DNA of 64,000 nucleotides from Lysinibacillus boronitolerans JCM 21713 = 10a = NBRC 103108 (GTDB lineage: Bacteria; Bacillota; Bacilli; Bacillales_A; Planococcaceae): NCBI RefSeq assembly GCF_000772935.1, contig NZ_JPVR01000064.1, positions 37,524 through 101,523 of the forward strand, written 5' to 3'. How positions within the stretch are numbered: position 1 is the first letter of the stretch; each line of letters starts with the position of its first letter. Position numbers and translations under genes: made by a program. This document shows, piece after piece, positions 45,392 through 56,134 of the stretch. The notes beneath the pieces were generated by a model, which worked only from the letters and a program-made list of their open reading frames with translations, made no database searches and had not been told where the DNA came from.

Positions 45392-46084
45392 TTACAAAAC
45401 TCCTTCTACTAAACGTATCAGAGCCGTTAACTCTGCACGTTTTTCTTCAATTTCAGGTGTTTGTTCTGCTCCTTCAATGGATTGTAGTACACGTTGCCAA
45501 TTGTCTTTTTCACGCAACCATTTTTTCGTAAATGCTGGTGATTTACGCAGGCTTAGCTTAGGTCCAAACAAAATCTCTGCTGTAGAGAGCTCCATTTGCC
45601 CTCTTTGTAACACAAGGATTTCATAGATTTTATCATCTTCCTCTAAAATCTCTTCATCAAGAATCGCCCATTGATGTGCTAAAGCCCACTCACGGATAAC
45701 CTTGGCGTGAATATTTGGCTGTAGGATTAGACGTGTGACACCTTGAAGCTTTTCTGGATGCTTCTCTAGAATGGAAACAATTAATGGTCCACCCATGCCA
45801 GCTATTGTCACCGTATCCACATGGTCAGCTTCTTCTATCGCTGCTAATCCGTCTGCAAGGCGTACTGTAATTTTTTCAGTTAAGCTTTCCTTCTGTACTT
45901 GTCCTACCGCTGATTCATAGGGTCCTTTTACAACTTCCCCTGCTATGGCATAGGAGGCAGTCCCTTTGTGAATTAAATAGCATGGTAGATAGGCATGGTC
46001 ACTACCAATATCCGCCATGACTGCTCCTGTAGGAACAAATTTCGCTACTGCTTCTAATCGCTTTGAAAGTTTTTGTGCGTTCAT
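45392..46084 (-). CDS. trmK: tRNA (adenine(22)-N1)-methyltransferase
   Basis: A protein of about 230 residues that methylates A22 of tRNA with SAM. The SAM site is ADIGSDHAYLPCYLI (about residues 24-38), and the catalytic-region TIAGMGGPLIVSIL follows. It is the homologue of B. subtilis YqfN/TrmK and keeps the sigA-cccA-trmK-yqfO order. The frame is open to 46105; ATG 46084 with AGGCGG nearby gives the conserved N-terminus. Confidence 0.93.
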   Translation of the reverse strand: MNAQKLSKRLEAVAKFVPTGAVMADIGSDHAYLPCYLIHKGTASYAIAGEVVKGPYESAVGQVQKESLTEKITVRLADGLAAIEEADHVDTVTIAGMGGPLIVSILEKHPEKLQGVTRLILQPNIHAKVIREWALAHQWAILDEEILEEDDKIYEILVLQRGQMELSTAEILFGPKLSLRKSPAFTKKWLREKDNWQRVLQSIEGAEQTPEIEEKRAELTALIRLVEGVL

Positions 46085-46150
46085 TTTTATACCGCCTATC
46101 TTCAATAGAGTCCATTAATAGTATGGATGATGTCGTGAAAAAAAACAAAT

Positions 46151-46238
46151 GGAGTTGTCTCACATTTCTATGTGGACAACCCCATCTTCATGATGCTTAA
46201 ATCTAAAAAGTAGCTGTACTATTTCAGTACAGCTACTT
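46151..46238 (-). terminator. Two successive terminators after cccA
   Basis: aagtagctgtact (46208-46220) and agtacagctactt (46226-46238) form a perfect stem followed by TTTTTAG on the minus strand. A second hairpin, gttgtctcacat/atgtggacaac (46154-46180), follows. Together they separate cccA from trmK. Confidence 0.8.
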
Positions 46239-46248
46239 GTCAGTTTTA

Positions 46249-46611
46249 CTATTCTAAAGTAGAAATGTATTCAGCGATTGCTTTTGCTTCCTCTTCAGTT
46301 TTCATGTTTGGTTGCATTGGAGTACCTTCGATACCCTTTGTTAAAACTTCTACGATATGTGCTTCATCTAAGCCATGTAGATTTGGACCCATACTACCAG
46401 TTAAGTCACCACCATGACAACCGATACAAGATTGTACTAGTGCTGAACCATCAGCTTCTGCATCTGTTGTTTCTGTAGTAGTTTCGCCACCACCCTCATG
46501 TTCAGCAGCAATTTCTTTCTTGTTATCTGCACCTTGTAAAGACATGAAGAAAATAAGACCAATACCAAATGCCAGAATTAAGATGTAAGGAACGACTGGA
46601 TTGTTTTTCAT
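46249..46611 (-). CDS. cccA: Membrane-anchored cytochrome c550
   Basis: A 120-residue protein. The N-terminal membrane anchor is residues 7-25, and a flexible acidic Glu/Thr/Asp linker spans about 30-55. The single c-type heme domain has SCIGCHGGDL (heme Cys-Cys-His, about 61-65), and axial Met in GTPMQPNM. It carries electrons on the outer membrane face, as in B. subtilis CccA. The ATG has a GGAGGGGAAAC site. A TTGACT and TATAAT pair occurs upstream but with poor spacing. Confidence 0.92.
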   Translation of the reverse strand: MKNNPVVPYILILAFGIGLIFFMSLQGADNKKEIAAEHEGGGETTTETTDAEADGSALVQSCIGCHGGDLTGSMGPNLHGLDEAHIVEVLTKGIEGTPMQPNMKTEEEAKAIAEYISTLE

Positions 46612-47073
46612 AAGTTTCCCCTCCTCATTTTAAGTCTACTTCTATTATAATATAGAATCAGTCAACATCTAATATTGTACTTCATTAACAAAGAAACGAA
46701 AAGCCCTATTCGCTAAGTTTTCCTTTGTTTGTAACAAATTCGACATTTCTGTATCTATTGGATAAAATATGTCTTGCCAACATCCAAAATTGGTCAAATT
46801 TATCCTTTTATACAATTTCTTTTTCATTATATTTATGCTGTTATCATACCCTTTTCACTCATTGATATACCCAAAATTAAAAAATCTGTACGTTTTTAAT
46901 TAGCGTACAGATTTTGAATCTTCTGAGGTAAAAACTTTAACATGATACTGACCCTATTATAGATAAATTGTCACAAATTATGGTTTTATATAAACACTAA
47001 AGTTCAATTAAGTTTCTAACCTGATTTAGTAGATGGAGTTCCTTGTACATCGATAGAAATACTATTTGCTAAA
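46612..47073. other. Intergenic gap with two unassigned hairpins
   Basis: No coding signal was found. aaaatctgtacg and cgtacagatttt form a perfect 12-bp hairpin (about 46882-46917) that looks like an orphan bidirectional terminator. A second stem, cctgatttag/ctaaatcagg (about 47021-47072), encloses a 30-nt loop just below the next minus-strand stop and lacks a T-run. Confidence 0.5.
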
Positions 47074-47640
47074 TCAGGATAAATTTATGATATAGTACCC
47101 AACTAGTGCTATTAATCCTAAAGCACCTGAGACAGTGAAATATAGAAGTTTCATTTTGATACCTGACCAAAGCCAAATGACACAATTTGCTGCAATCAAG
47201 CAAAACAAAACCGTATTATTTCCACTAAAATATGTAGTACAAATGCGGATTGACATACTAAATAATAGGATAGCCGCTAGTACATGAAAAATGGGAGCTA
47301 GTAGATGTTTTTTTCGAGCCATTTGCCACGCAGCAATAAATAAGATACAGGCGCCTACTCCCACGATTACTGTAAAAATCAATGTTAAAGAGGGCATTGT
47401 AAAATAGAGTGCCAAAACAGCCATTATGGCGATACATAGCCCTACTACTAACAGAATCATTTTTCTTTTTTCTGATGGCAAGACCGCTTGTTTAGGATGT
47501 TGCACTGGTTCTAACTCCTCTATATCAGCCCCTTCTGTATAAAGAGCTGCTAAAAAGTCACAATAGTGCTCAGGTAAAAGTTTATTTTGCTTCCAAAACA
47601 AAATTTCATTAAGGATTATTTTTTTACGGGGATTTGTCAT
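47074..47640 (-). CDS. Multi-span membrane protein, unknown function
   Basis: A protein of about 188 residues. The N-terminal ~55 residues are soluble and begin MTNPRKKIILNEILFWKQNK, continuing LLPEHYCDFLAALY. Four to five membrane helices follow (about 65-185). Such an N-terminal 'lead' before a membrane block occurs in conserved bacillus proteins of unknown role. The frame extends to 47658, but TTGGAGC before ATG 47640 favours this start. Monocistronic, convergent to nothing nearby. Confidence 0.65.
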   Translation of the reverse strand: MTNPRKKIILNEILFWKQNKLLPEHYCDFLAALYTEGADIEELEPVQHPKQAVLPSEKRKMILLVVGLCIAIMAVLALYFTMPSLTLIFTVIVGVGACILFIAAWQMARKKHLLAPIFHVLAAILLFSMSIRICTTYFSGNNTVLFCLIAANCVIWLWSGIKMKLLYFTVSGALGLIALVGYYIINLS

Positions 47641-47825
47641 AGTGTTAGCTCCAAACATTGCTTAATAATGGTTGTATTACAATTTTATCTCACACTATTT
47701 GAAAACACATCTGTATAAAGTCGCAAATCTAGCATTTCCCTCATTCTAATTATCTATGATTGTGTAATATCGATAGGTGAATAGCAGGGCTAATTTCTTC
47801 TTGTTCACTTTTCATTTCTATAAAA

Positions 47826-47873
47826 AAGGAGCTATACCAATTAGTCATTTTCTCACTACTTGGATAGCTCCAG
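47826..47873 (-). terminator. Intrinsic terminator of the dnaG-sigA operon
   Basis: ggagctataccaa and ttggatagctcc pair with one bulge; the minus strand continues CCTTTTTTATAG. Confidence 0.85.
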
Positions 47874-47885
47874 CTAATTTTAATT

Positions 47886-49013
47886 TTATTCTAAGAAGTC
47901 TTTTAAACGTTTACTACGAGATGGATGGCGTAATTTTCTTAGTGCTTTCGCCTCGATTTGACGAATACGTTCACGCGTTACGCCAAAGACTTTTCCTACC
48001 TCTTCTAATGTACGTGTTCGACCATCGTCTAAACCAAAACGTAAACGAAGTACGTTTTCTTCACGGTCTGTTAACGTATCTAGTACATCTTCTAATTGTT
48101 CTTTTAACAGTTCATAGGCTGCATGGTCGGATGGAGATTGTGCTTCAGAGTCCTCGATAAAGTCCCCTAAATGTGAATCATCTTCTTCTCCAATTGGTGT
48201 TTCAAGAGAGACTGGTTCTTGTGCAATTTTTAAAATCTCACGTACTTTTTCAGGTGTTAAATCCATTTCTTCTCCAATTTCCTCTGGAGAAGGCTCACGA
48301 CCTAAATCTTGTAAAAGTTGACGTTGTACACGTATTAATTTATTAATGGTTTCGACCATATGAACAGGAATACGAATCGTACGTGCTTGGTCAGCGATTG
48401 CGCGTGTAATCGCCTGACGAATCCACCATGTAGCGTAAGTCGAGAATTTAAATCCTTTACGGTAATCGAATTTTTCAACAGCCTTAATAAGACCCATATT
48501 TCCTTCTTGAATTAAATCAAGGAATAACATTCCACGACCAACATAGCGTTTTGCAATCGATACAACTAGACGTAAGTTCGCTTCTGCAAGGCGTTTACGT
48601 GCTTCCTCGTCCCCTTGCTCAATACGTTCAGCAAGCGCAATTTCTTGCTCAGCAGATAATAAATCTACTCGGCCGATTTCTTTCAAATACATTCGTACAG
48701 GGTCATTGATTTTAACACCTGGTGGCACACTCAAATCATTTAAGTCGAAAGTTTCTTCGTTCGCTTCTTCTTTCATTAGACTTTCTTCTTCAAATTCTTC
48801 TTTTCCAATGATTTGAATATCTTTATGCTTTTCAAGATCCTCAGCAAAATGGAAAATTTCCTCGTTTTCCAACTCATAAGGTGTTAGTTTCTCTGAAATT
48901 TCCTTCATAGAAATTTCACCCTCTGTTTTTGCTTTTTCTTGTAGGAATTTTTTTGCATCATCTAATGTAATTTCTACTTCTATCTCTTTTGAACGTTCTG
49001 ACTTGTCCGCCAT
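47886..49013 (-). CDS. sigA: Primary sigma factor SigA (RpoD)
   Basis: A 375-residue vegetative sigma factor. A reduced acidic region 1.1 precedes regions 1.2-2 with [17 protein letters not shown] and [20 protein letters not shown] (-10 recognition and melting). Region 3 follows, and region 4 has [20 protein letters not shown] (-35 recognition). It is encoded 32 nt after dnaG, the classical macromolecular synthesis operon. AGGAGGAAGGTTT precedes the ATG. Confidence 0.98.
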   Translation of the reverse strand: MADKSERSKEIEVEITLDDAKKFLQEKAKTEGEISMKEISEKLTPYELENEEIFHFAEDLEKHKDIQIIGKEEFEEESLMKEEANEETFDLNDLSVPPGVKINDPVRMYLKEIGRVDLLSAEQEIALAERIEQGDEEARKRLAEANLRLVVSIAKRYVGRGMLFLDLIQEGNMGLIKAVEKFDYRKGFKFSTYATWWIRQAITRAIADQARTIRIPVHMVETINKLIRVQRQLLQDLGREPSPEEIGEEMDLTPEKVREILKIAQEPVSLETPIGEEDDSHLGDFIEDSEAQSPSDHAAYELLKEQLEDVLDTLTDREENVLRLRFGLDDGRTRTLEEVGKVFGVTRERIRQIEAKALRKLRHPSRSKRLKDFLE

Positions 49014-49045
49014 AAACCTTCCTCCTTCTAAACAACCGAATCGGG

Positions 49046-50878
49046 TTAAATCGCCGATAACGATTTTCTTAAATGAATAATCTGTTGGGCGATTTCAAGT
49101 GCACGTGCATACTCATGCATCTTCTCCGCTTCCTTTGACTCATGCATCTTTTGATAAATTTCTTGCTCAATTCTATATTTTTGAAGCTGACGGATGGAGT
49201 CCATAACCTCTGCCTCTGCTTGATCAGGATCTCGCTCAACTAAAGCCGCTTCCATGACAATTTTCCGTAATTCAGCGTCATCCAAAATTTCCACAAAACG
49301 TTGATAATCAGGATGACCATACTCCTCATAAAATCCAACTAAGCGAACAAAAACTGCCATATAGGCATCTCGTACAAATGGCTCTTTTTGCTCACTACGT
49401 AATACCCTGTCCACTACATCTATATTATGAAGCATATGAGCCAGTAATAAACGTTCGGCACGTTCGGCTGCGTCCATAGGCTTTTGTTGTTGCGTGACTG
49501 GCATTGAAGGTATCTGTGTAGGCATTTCTACTTTAGCAGAACGTACCTGATTAGCCTCCAGTTTTCGGAATTGGGCATAAATGGCTTCTTCCGAAATATT
49601 TGTTTCATTTGATAGCTGCCGTATATACAAATCTCGTTCAACTGGTGAGGATCTTCCCACGAGCTGCTCAAGAACTTCTTGAATATATTGAAGCGTATCA
49701 TTTTCAAATTGAAAGTTCTTATTCCGTCTAGCATGCATCATCATAAAAGCAATATACGCATGAGGTTTTTCCAAAATTTGTTCCTTAAATGCTTGTCCAC
49801 CTAAAGTGTGAATGTATTCATCAGGATCTAATTTTTCTGGCAACACGGCAATATTGACTTTCATTCGCTCTGTATGCAGTAGTTGCGCCGCTCGTTTCGC
49901 TGCATCAAATCCAGCATTATCACCATCATAGCAAATCGTAATTTGCTCTACTAAGCGCTTTAGCTTTGTGATATGCTGATTCGTTAGCGAAGTACCCATT
50001 GTCGCAACAACATTCATGACACCTACAGAGTTGGCTGCTAAAACGTCCATAAATCCTTCCATCAATACTACTTGACGATTTTTTCTGATAGAAGTTCGTG
50101 CTTTATCTAGGTTATACAGCACTTCACTTTTTTGGAAAATTGGTGATTCTGGACTATTTAGATATTTTGCTTCCTCACCATTGGATGAAAGGATACGTCC
50201 TGAGAAGGCAATAATTTTACCGTTCTCATCTCGAATAGGAAACATGATACGTCCTCTAAAACGATCAAAATAACGTTCTTCGCCCTCTCTTTGGATGATT
50301 AAGCCGCTTTCGGCAATTTCTTGTAAGTTATAACCTTTTCTTTCAAGCAATATTGTTAATGCATCAAAGCTTGGGAGAGACCAACCAATGTTATTAGATT
50401 CGATAAGTTCCCTTGTAAATCCTCTTTCTAGCAAATAATTTAAAGGTTCTTCACCATCTTCTGTATTTAACAGTAAATGATGAAAAAAATCTGCTGCAAA
50501 AGCGTGTGCTTCTTTCATCCTTTCTTCCGCTTTAGATATCTTTTTCGTTCCTCCAGGGAAACTTGGCTCAACATCTAAGTGTATGCCAACACGTTCCCCA
50601 AGTTTCACAACTGCATCAGGAAAAGAAATGCCTTCAATATCCATTACAAAAGTAATGGCATTGCCCCCTGCACCACAACCAAAGCAATGAAAAATTTGCT
50701 TGTCTGTAGATACAGAAAAAGACGGTGTTTGCTCTCCATGAAATGGACAGAGACCAAACCAATTTCGCCCACGCTTAGTAAGCTGCATGTATTCACTAAT
50801 AACATCAACGATATCTGATTGTGTGCGAATCTGCTCAATTACTTCTTCTGGAATCTTCCCTGCCAAATCCATCACCAT
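49046..50878 (-). CDS. dnaG: DNA primase
   Basis: A protein of about 610 residues making replication primers. The N-terminal zinc finger is [13 protein letters not shown] with HCFGCG (Cys-His-Cys-Cys, about residues 41-65). The TOPRIM core has [11 protein letters not shown] and TMGTSLT followed by CYDGDNAG. The C-terminal domain binds DnaB helicase. Start choice is uncertain: the frame is open to a TTG at 50944, but homology begins near AGKIPEEVI, so ATG 50878 or ATG 50872 is more likely. Neither has a strong ribosome site. Confidence 0.95.
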   Translation of the reverse strand: MVMDLAGKIPEEVIEQIRTQSDIVDVISEYMQLTKRGRNWFGLCPFHGEQTPSFSVSTDKQIFHCFGCGAGGNAITFVMDIEGISFPDAVVKLGERVGIHLDVEPSFPGGTKKISKAEERMKEAHAFAADFFHHLLLNTEDGEEPLNYLLERGFTRELIESNNIGWSLPSFDALTILLERKGYNLQEIAESGLIIQREGEERYFDRFRGRIMFPIRDENGKIIAFSGRILSSNGEEAKYLNSPESPIFQKSEVLYNLDKARTSIRKNRQVVLMEGFMDVLAANSVGVMNVVATMGTSLTNQHITKLKRLVEQITICYDGDNAGFDAAKRAAQLLHTERMKVNIAVLPEKLDPDEYIHTLGGQAFKEQILEKPHAYIAFMMMHARRNKNFQFENDTLQYIQEVLEQLVGRSSPVERDLYIRQLSNETNISEEAIYAQFRKLEANQVRSAKVEMPTQIPSMPVTQQQKPMDAAERAERLLLAHMLHNIDVVDRVLRSEQKEPFVRDAYMAVFVRLVGFYEEYGHPDYQRFVEILDDAELRKIVMEAALVERDPDQAEAEVMDSIRQLQKYRIEQEIYQKMHESKEAEKMHEYARALEIAQQIIHLRKSLSAI

Positions 50879-51043
50879 CTTTAATATTTGCGTTCTAGAA
50901 ACACAATTCGCTATTCGTTTTAAAATTCCTTTATTTCTCGACAAAAAATTAGGATTTTTCTCTTATAAATATTTTTACCACAATTTTATTATTATAAAAC
51001 AAAAATTAGTTTTTATCTATACCATTTTCAAAATCCACTCAAA

Positions 51044-51074
51044 AAAACCGCCTCTGCTAACCGAGGTGGTTTAA
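51044..51074 (-). terminator. Intrinsic terminator of the ccpN-ppsR operon
   Basis: aaaccgcctc and gaggtggttt pair with one mismatch around tgctaacc; the A-run at 51041-51048 gives a T-run on the minus strand. Confidence 0.8.
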
Positions 51075-51084
51075 AATTCTATCT

Positions 51085-51897
51085 TTATTTACAGGTCAAA
51101 ATATGTTCGATAATCGTATTTGCTGTCTCTTCAACCGCTTTATTTGTCACATCGATAACTTTACAACCTATTTTACCGACAATTTTTTCAAAATGTTGAA
51201 TCTCATCAAGAATTCTTTCATGCTGTGCATAGATAGCATCATCATTCAAGCCGAGAGACATTAATCTTTCTTTCCGAATTGAGTTTAACTTCTCAGGGGA
51301 AATAATTAAACCAAAGCATTTTTTAGGGTCTATCTGTAATAGCTCTTCTGGTGGTTCTACCTCTGGCACTAAGGGGACATTCGCCACTTTATATTTTTTA
51401 TGGGCTAAATATTGTGATAGTGGTGTTTTAGAAGTTCTTGATACACCAACTAGTACGATATCAGCTTGTAATAATCCACGTGGATCTCTACCATCATCAT
51501 ATTTTACCGCAAATTCAATCGCTTCAATTTTTTTGAAATAATCATCATCCAGCATATGAACAATGCCTGGCGTTTCCAATGGGTTTTCTTCCATAAAAGC
51601 TGCCATTGATTGTAAGGCTGGACCTAAAATATCCACAGCCTGAATTTTTTCTTGTTCACATAAATCATGTAATAATTTCCGCATTTCTTGGCGAACAAGT
51701 GTATAAACAATAAATGCTCGCTGTTGCGAGGCAAGAAAAACAATTTTACGGATAAGCTCCTCTGATTGAATATGTGGAAATCGACGAATTACAGTATTTT
51801 CAAGACCCGGTCGGAACTGGCTAATAACCGCTTTTGCAACTTGATCACCAGTTTCACCGACTGAATCAGATACAACAAATACGCGTAGTCTTTTCAT
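51085..51897 (-). CDS. Pyruvate, phosphate dikinase regulatory protein (DUF299; YqfL)
   Basis: A protein of about 270 residues of the bifunctional ADP-dependent kinase/phosphorylase family that controls PPDK or PEP synthase. VSDSVGETGDQVAKAV is the conserved N-terminus, and GVSRTSKTPLSQYLA is the P-loop. In B. subtilis YqfL acts with CcpN in carbon control. The frame is open to 51912; AAGGAGAGCTGC directly before ATG 51897 decides the start. It follows ccpN after 15 nt. Confidence 0.92.
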   Translation of the reverse strand: MKRLRVFVVSDSVGETGDQVAKAVISQFRPGLENTVIRRFPHIQSEELIRKIVFLASQQRAFIVYTLVRQEMRKLLHDLCEQEKIQAVDILGPALQSMAAFMEENPLETPGIVHMLDDDYFKKIEAIEFAVKYDDGRDPRGLLQADIVLVGVSRTSKTPLSQYLAHKKYKVANVPLVPEVEPPEELLQIDPKKCFGLIISPEKLNSIRKERLMSLGLNDDAIYAQHERILDEIQHFEKIVGKIGCKVIDVTNKAVEETANTIIEHILTCK

Positions 51898-51912
51898 GCA
51901 GCTCTCCTTCAT

Positions 51913-52545
51913 TTAGACATTTTGTGCAAGAGATAAGAAAGCCCGTGTAATCGTTGTTTTTGTAAGACGACCAACAATCGTTAAACCACCTTCCTGTGGT
52001 TCAACTACTGGCAGTGAATCAACCTCACGTTCAATAAGTTTGTTCGCTGCAACAATTAAAGAATCTGATCTTTCACAGTACGAAATATTTGGCATACGCG
52101 TCATAATAATATGTACTGGAATTTTATTTAAATCCTGCGTGCCAATACTTGTACGCAGTAAATCTTTGCGAGATAGTACGCCTGTCAAAAACTCATTCTT
52201 ATCTACGACAAAGAGTGTACCAACATCTTCTGAAAACATAAAGCAAATTGCATCATAAACCGTCATTGTTTCAGGGACAACTACTGGGCCAGAATGAAAA
52301 TCCTTCACTTTTAAATTGTGAATACTATCTATTAATGTAACAGATGCCTTCTTACCTGAATAAAAATAACCAACCCTTGGTCTTGCATCCAGAAATCCTG
52401 CCATTGTTAGGATTGCTAAATCTGGTCTTAGAGTGGCTCTTGTCAGATTGAGACGTTCAGCAATATGTTCCCCAGTAATTGGGCCATTTTCTTTCACAAT
52501 TTGTAATATGTCTTCCTGACGTTTATTGAGTTCGATTGGACTCAC
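51913..52545 (-). CDS. ccpN: Catabolite repressor CcpN (HTH and two CBS domains)
   Basis: A 210-residue repressor. The N-terminal winged HTH (about residues 5-60) has GEHIAERLNLTRATLRPDL, and two CBS domains follow (about 80-205), one ending VVDKNEFLTGVLSRKDLLRT. In B. subtilis CcpN represses gluconeogenic gapB and pckA in glycolytic conditions. It is the first gene of a two-gene operon with yqfL. The start is GTG or ATG-like at 52545 with GAGGCGGTGA upstream. It is divergent from glyS. Confidence 0.9.
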   Translation of the reverse strand: MSPIELNKRQEDILQIVKENGPITGEHIAERLNLTRATLRPDLAILTMAGFLDARPRVGYFYSGKKASVTLIDSIHNLKVKDFHSGPVVVPETMTVYDAICFMFSEDVGTLFVVDKNEFLTGVLSRKDLLRTSIGTQDLNKIPVHIIMTRMPNISYCERSDSLIVAANKLIEREVDSLPVVEPQEGGLTIVGRLTKTTITRAFLSLAQNV

Positions 52546-52635
52546 CGCCTCAAATCTAATAGTGTTATACTTATGCTCAATTATTATATACTATTTTAAT
52601 AATTATTGCGAATTAAAGAACTACATGCTACAATA

Positions 52636-52665
52636 TTGACACATACGCTGGCTCTATCAGTATTT
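52636..52665 (+). promoter_or_regulatory. Probable glyS promoter
   Basis: A perfect TTGACA at 52636-52641 precedes the T-box leader. With 17 bp spacing the -10 is AGTATT, a weak match; TATTTT with 19 bp is the alternative. Confidence 0.55.
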
Positions 52666-52679
52666 TCGAGCAAATTGCG

Positions 52680-52895
52680 TTATACAGGCGATGATGGGAA
52701 AAAAGTATCTGTTCCATTCAAAAGCGAGTAGAAGATGGTGAAAGTCTACACAGCAACAGAGAAAAAGGCACTCCCTGAGCTAACTTTTTGAAAAGAGGTT
52801 TTAAACTACTCGTTTAAAACAATCAGGGTGGAACCGCGGGTATTAGCACTCGTCCCTGGGCATACAATGTGCCCGGAGACGGGTGCTATTTTCAT
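52680..52895 (+). ncRNA. T-box riboswitch, glycine specifier GGC
   Basis: The conserved T-box sequence AGGGTGGAACCGCGGG lies at 52826-52841. It is followed by a terminator in which tagcactcgtccc and gggtgctatttt arms pair around a second ctgggc/gcccgg element. Stem I has gggaa...agta on its 5' side and ctccc on its 3' side; the loop opposite the agta turn reads aaaaaGGCAc, giving GGC at 52767-52769 followed by the usual purine. Uncharged tRNA-Gly would stabilise the antiterminator and switch on the synthetase gene. Confidence 0.92.
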
Positions 52896-52972
52896 TTAGT
52901 TGCTACTGAATGAAAAAACTCTGGCGTTTTTACCGCTAAAAGAACTAATAAAAATTTTAAGGAGGCTATTTT

Positions 52973-54358
52973 ATGGCTAACAAATCAATGGAAACCATCG
53001 TATCTTTAGCGAAGCATCGAGGCTTTGTCTTCCCTGGTTCTGAAATTTACGGAGGTTTAGCAAACACTTGGGATTATGGTCCACTAGGTGTCGAATTAAA
53101 AAATAATATAAAAAAAGCATGGTGGCAAAAGTTTGTTCAGGAATCTGAATACAATGTAGGTATTGATGCGGCTATTTTGATGAATCCAAAAGCTTGGGTT
53201 GCTTCTGGTCATGTAGGAAACTTCAATGACCCAATGATCGACTGCAAATCATGTAAGGCCCGCCACCGCGCAGATAAAATTATCGAGGACGCTGCATTAG
53301 CGAAGGGCGTTGAAATCATTGTGGATGGTATGACATTCGACCAAATGAAAGAAACAATGATTAAATATGACGTAGTATGCCCTGATTGCGGAAAGGCTGA
53401 TTTTACAGATATTCGCCAATTCAACCTCATGTTTAAAACATTCCAAGGTGTAACGGAATCCTCTACAAATGAAATTTATTTACGCCCAGAAACGGCACAA
53501 GGTATTTTCGTGAACTTTAAAAACGTTCAACGTTCTATGCGCAAACGTACACCATTTGGTATCGCACAAATCGGTAAATCTTTCCGTAACGAAATTACAC
53601 CGGGTAACTTCACATTCCGTACACGTGAATTCGAACAAATGGAGCTTGAATTCTTCTGTAAACCTGGTGAAGACCTTGAATGGCATGCATATTGGAAAGA
53701 ATTCTGTAAAAATTGGTTACTAAACCTAGGCATGAAAGAAGATTCGATGCGCCTTCGTGACCATGAGGATGATGAGCTATCTCACTACTCTAACGCTACA
53801 ACAGATATCGAATTCAAATTCCCATTTGGCTGGGGAGAGCTTTGGGGTGTAGCAGATCGTACAGATTACGACTTAAAACAACATATGGAGCACTCTGGTG
53901 AAGATTTCACTTACATTGATCCTGTATCAAATGAACGTTATGTTCCTTATTGTATTGAACCATCATTAGGAGCTGATCGTGTAACATTAGCCTTCCTATG
54001 TGATGCCTATGATGAAGAGGAGCTAGAAGGTGACGATAAGCGTACCGTTTTACGTTTCCACCCTGCTTTAGCACCTTTCAAAGCTGCTGTTCTTCCACTT
54101 TCTAAAAAATTATCTGATGAAGCTACAGATGTTTGGGCTGAACTGCGTAAAGCCTTCCCTGTTGATTTTGATGAATCACAATCAATTGGTAAACGTTACC
54201 GTCGTCAAGATGAAATTGGTACACCATTCTGTATCACATATGATTTTGATTCAAAAGAGGATGGCCAAGTAACAGTACGTCATCGTGACTCTATGACACA
54301 AGTTCGTATGCCTATTGCTGAAGTAAAAGCATATATTGAAAAACACCTACAATTCTAA
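52973..54358 (+). CDS. glyS: Glycyl-tRNA synthetase, dimeric class II type
   Basis: A 461-residue single-chain GlyRS of the alpha2 type, not the two-subunit GlyQ/GlyS form of B. subtilis. The N-terminal [20 protein letters not shown] starts the catalytic domain. Motif 2 lies around [20 protein letters not shown] and motif 3 around [13 protein letters not shown]. The C-terminal anticodon-binding domain follows (about 365-460). AAGGAGGCTATTTT precedes the ATG. It is controlled by the glycine T-box upstream and ends at a terminator. Confidence 0.97.
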   Translation: MANKSMETIVSLAKHRGFVFPGSEIYGGLANTWDYGPLGVELKNNIKKAWWQKFVQESEYNVGIDAAILMNPKAWVASGHVGNFNDPMIDCKSCKARHRADKIIEDAALAKGVEIIVDGMTFDQMKETMIKYDVVCPDCGKADFTDIRQFNLMFKTFQGVTESSTNEIYLRPETAQGIFVNFKNVQRSMRKRTPFGIAQIGKSFRNEITPGNFTFRTREFEQMELEFFCKPGEDLEWHAYWKEFCKNWLLNLGMKEDSMRLRDHEDDELSHYSNATTDIEFKFPFGWGELWGVADRTDYDLKQHMEHSGEDFTYIDPVSNERYVPYCIEPSLGADRVTLAFLCDAYDEEELEGDDKRTVLRFHPALAPFKAAVLPLSKKLSDEATDVWAELRKAFPVDFDESQSIGKRYRRQDEIGTPFCITYDFDSKEDGQVTVRHRDSMTQVRMPIAEVKAYIEKHLQF

Positions 54359-54365
54359 TCACTTA

Positions 54366-54404
54366 AAAAAAGAGGGGGTAGCCAGCAGGCAACTCCCTCT
54401 TTCT
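54366..54404. terminator. Terminator between glyS and the HD-GYP gene
   Basis: aaagaggg and ccctcttt pair around a loop with a second small stem (gccagcaggc); A- and T-rich flanks lie on both sides. Confidence 0.75.
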
Positions 54405-56134
54405 TATGCTTTAAATGTTGAAAATAAGCGCTCTTGCATTTTTTCCTCGAATGAAAACTTTTTCATGCTCAAACCTATTAAGCTCACTAATAGCTCCTCA
54501 ATATCCGCTAGTGAGTAATAAAGGAATGTACCCTCTCGCATTGGACGAACCCGTTTGTCAAAAGTTAGTTCCTCTTCAATAAAGTAAGCGACATTAACAT
54601 CACAATGTTCCATCAATTGTGTAATACGCTGATCATCACCTGGGTTTATAAAGAATGGCACAATTTTATCAATATACAAAATACTTTGAACAAGCTTAAT
54701 GAAGAAATTTTCACGTAGCGATGTCTCCACAACTAATATGGTCGTTTGTTCATGCTGATAATCCATATATAAAACGTTTAATTGCTCCTCTAGTAGCGTT
54801 TTTAAAATACCAATAGAATTGCGATATTTCGTCATATCTGTTTGGATTTCTCTTGTTAATAAACGTAAAATACGAAAGGCTGGTAAGAAAATTTTTAAGA
54901 CAATTTCTTTAGGATGTAAATGGTCAATTAATTTATTAAAATGAATTCTCAGATTATTTTCGTCACAGCGGATTAATTGTTCAACAAATAAGTTGAAAAT
55001 CTCTTCAAAGCTATTAGCTCGATAGTCGATCATTTTCGCAATTCTCACACTGTAGTTTAAAGGTAAGTTCATTGATTTCTGCTCATCTAACAACCTTACT
55101 TTGGGTAATGTAGGAAATAAATCATAAACAAGCTCTACTTGCGCACTGCGGTTATCTGATAACATAACAACAGAGTTAACTGGATAAATCCCTAAACATT
55201 CTACAAATTTATGCATAAAGCTCTCATTATATAAATGACGATCTCTGTATAAGACAGCTAAAGCATCTGTAGCACCATAGCCAACATGATAGACTCTCTT
55301 GGATGTCATCGCTGAATATACATCAACAATTTGTAATAATTGTACACCCTCACTCATATCATCCGCGCAAAGTTGATTGGGATAGCCCTTTCCCGCAAAG
55401 CGTTCATGATGATCTCTTGCCAAATAGGCAATGTCTTCCTCGTTATGTTCCATGAGTAGCTCGTAGCCTTTTGTTGTATGTGTCTTTACAATATCGAACT
55501 CATCTTCAGAGAGTTTGCGTTTCAGATTTAATATTTCTTGAGGTATAAAAACCTTCCCGATATCATGGAACAAATAGCCCCTAGCTAATGTTTCAATATC
55601 TGTTAAACCTAGGTATCTAGCAAAAATTGTACCTAATACAAACACATCAAATGAATGGACAAATGAATACTCGTCCCATTCCTTTAAACGCATAAGTAGC
55701 TCATAGCGATGTTTTTTTTCCAAAATCTTTTCAAAAACACCTCTTACATAAGCCGTATCCTGTATGCTTTTAAGAATTTGTCCATAGCGTAATTCGTGCA
55801 CGACATTCTCCAACGTTGTCATAAAAAGCTGACTAACTGTCTCTTTATAATCATCCACAGGATCTCTTTTTTCAATTAATGGGGCAAATAGATCTTCATA
55901 TTCTCTTGTTCGTTGAGCACTTAAATCATGGACAACTCGAACTGAATCAGATGGCAAATAGACAGATAATTCATCTACTTTACGAAGTTTAAGTAAGGCA
56001 ATAATTCGCTCCGTTAAAACTAAATCCTTTTTAGCCAATAAACGATACTCTGAAAAAATATCTTCTGCTAATATATCATTTGCTTCAACTTCATGAATAC
56101 TTAAGGTTACTTTTCGTAGCATATATTTTGCCAC
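54404..56134 (-). CDS. HD-GYP domain protein, possible c-di-GMP phosphodiesterase
   Basis: A 576-residue soluble protein. The central HD-GYP domain (about residues 150-310) has HDIGK (190-194), KTHTTKGYELL, HHERFAGKGYP (242-252, intact GYP) and DVYSAMTSKR (271-280). The ~140 N-terminal and ~260 C-terminal residues show no known sensory domain. The family usually hydrolyses c-di-GMP. The start is GTG 56134 or ATG 56122; neither has a good ribosome site. The only strong one, AAGGAGGGAGT, precedes a short overlapping frame at 56154. It lies between glyS and recO, which are normally adjacent. Confidence 0.88.
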   Translation of the reverse strand: MAKYMLRKVTLSIHEVEANDILAEDIFSEYRLLAKKDLVLTERIIALLKLRKVDELSVYLPSDSVRVVHDLSAQRTREYEDLFAPLIEKRDPVDDYKETVSQLFMTTLENVVHELRYGQILKSIQDTAYVRGVFEKILEKKHRYELLMRLKEWDEYSFVHSFDVFVLGTIFARYLGLTDIETLARGYLFHDIGKVFIPQEILNLKRKLSEDEFDIVKTHTTKGYELLMEHNEEDIAYLARDHHERFAGKGYPNQLCADDMSEGVQLLQIVDVYSAMTSKRVYHVGYGATDALAVLYRDRHLYNESFMHKFVECLGIYPVNSVVMLSDNRSAQVELVYDLFPTLPKVRLLDEQKSMNLPLNYSVRIAKMIDYRANSFEEIFNLFVEQLIRCDENNLRIHFNKLIDHLHPKEIVLKIFLPAFRILRLLTREIQTDMTKYRNSIGILKTLLEEQLNVLYMDYQHEQTTILVVETSLRENFFIKLVQSILYIDKIVPFFINPGDDQRITQLMEHCDVNVAYFIEEELTFDKRVRPMREGTFLYYSLADIEELLVSLIGLSMKKFSFEEKMQERLFSTFKA

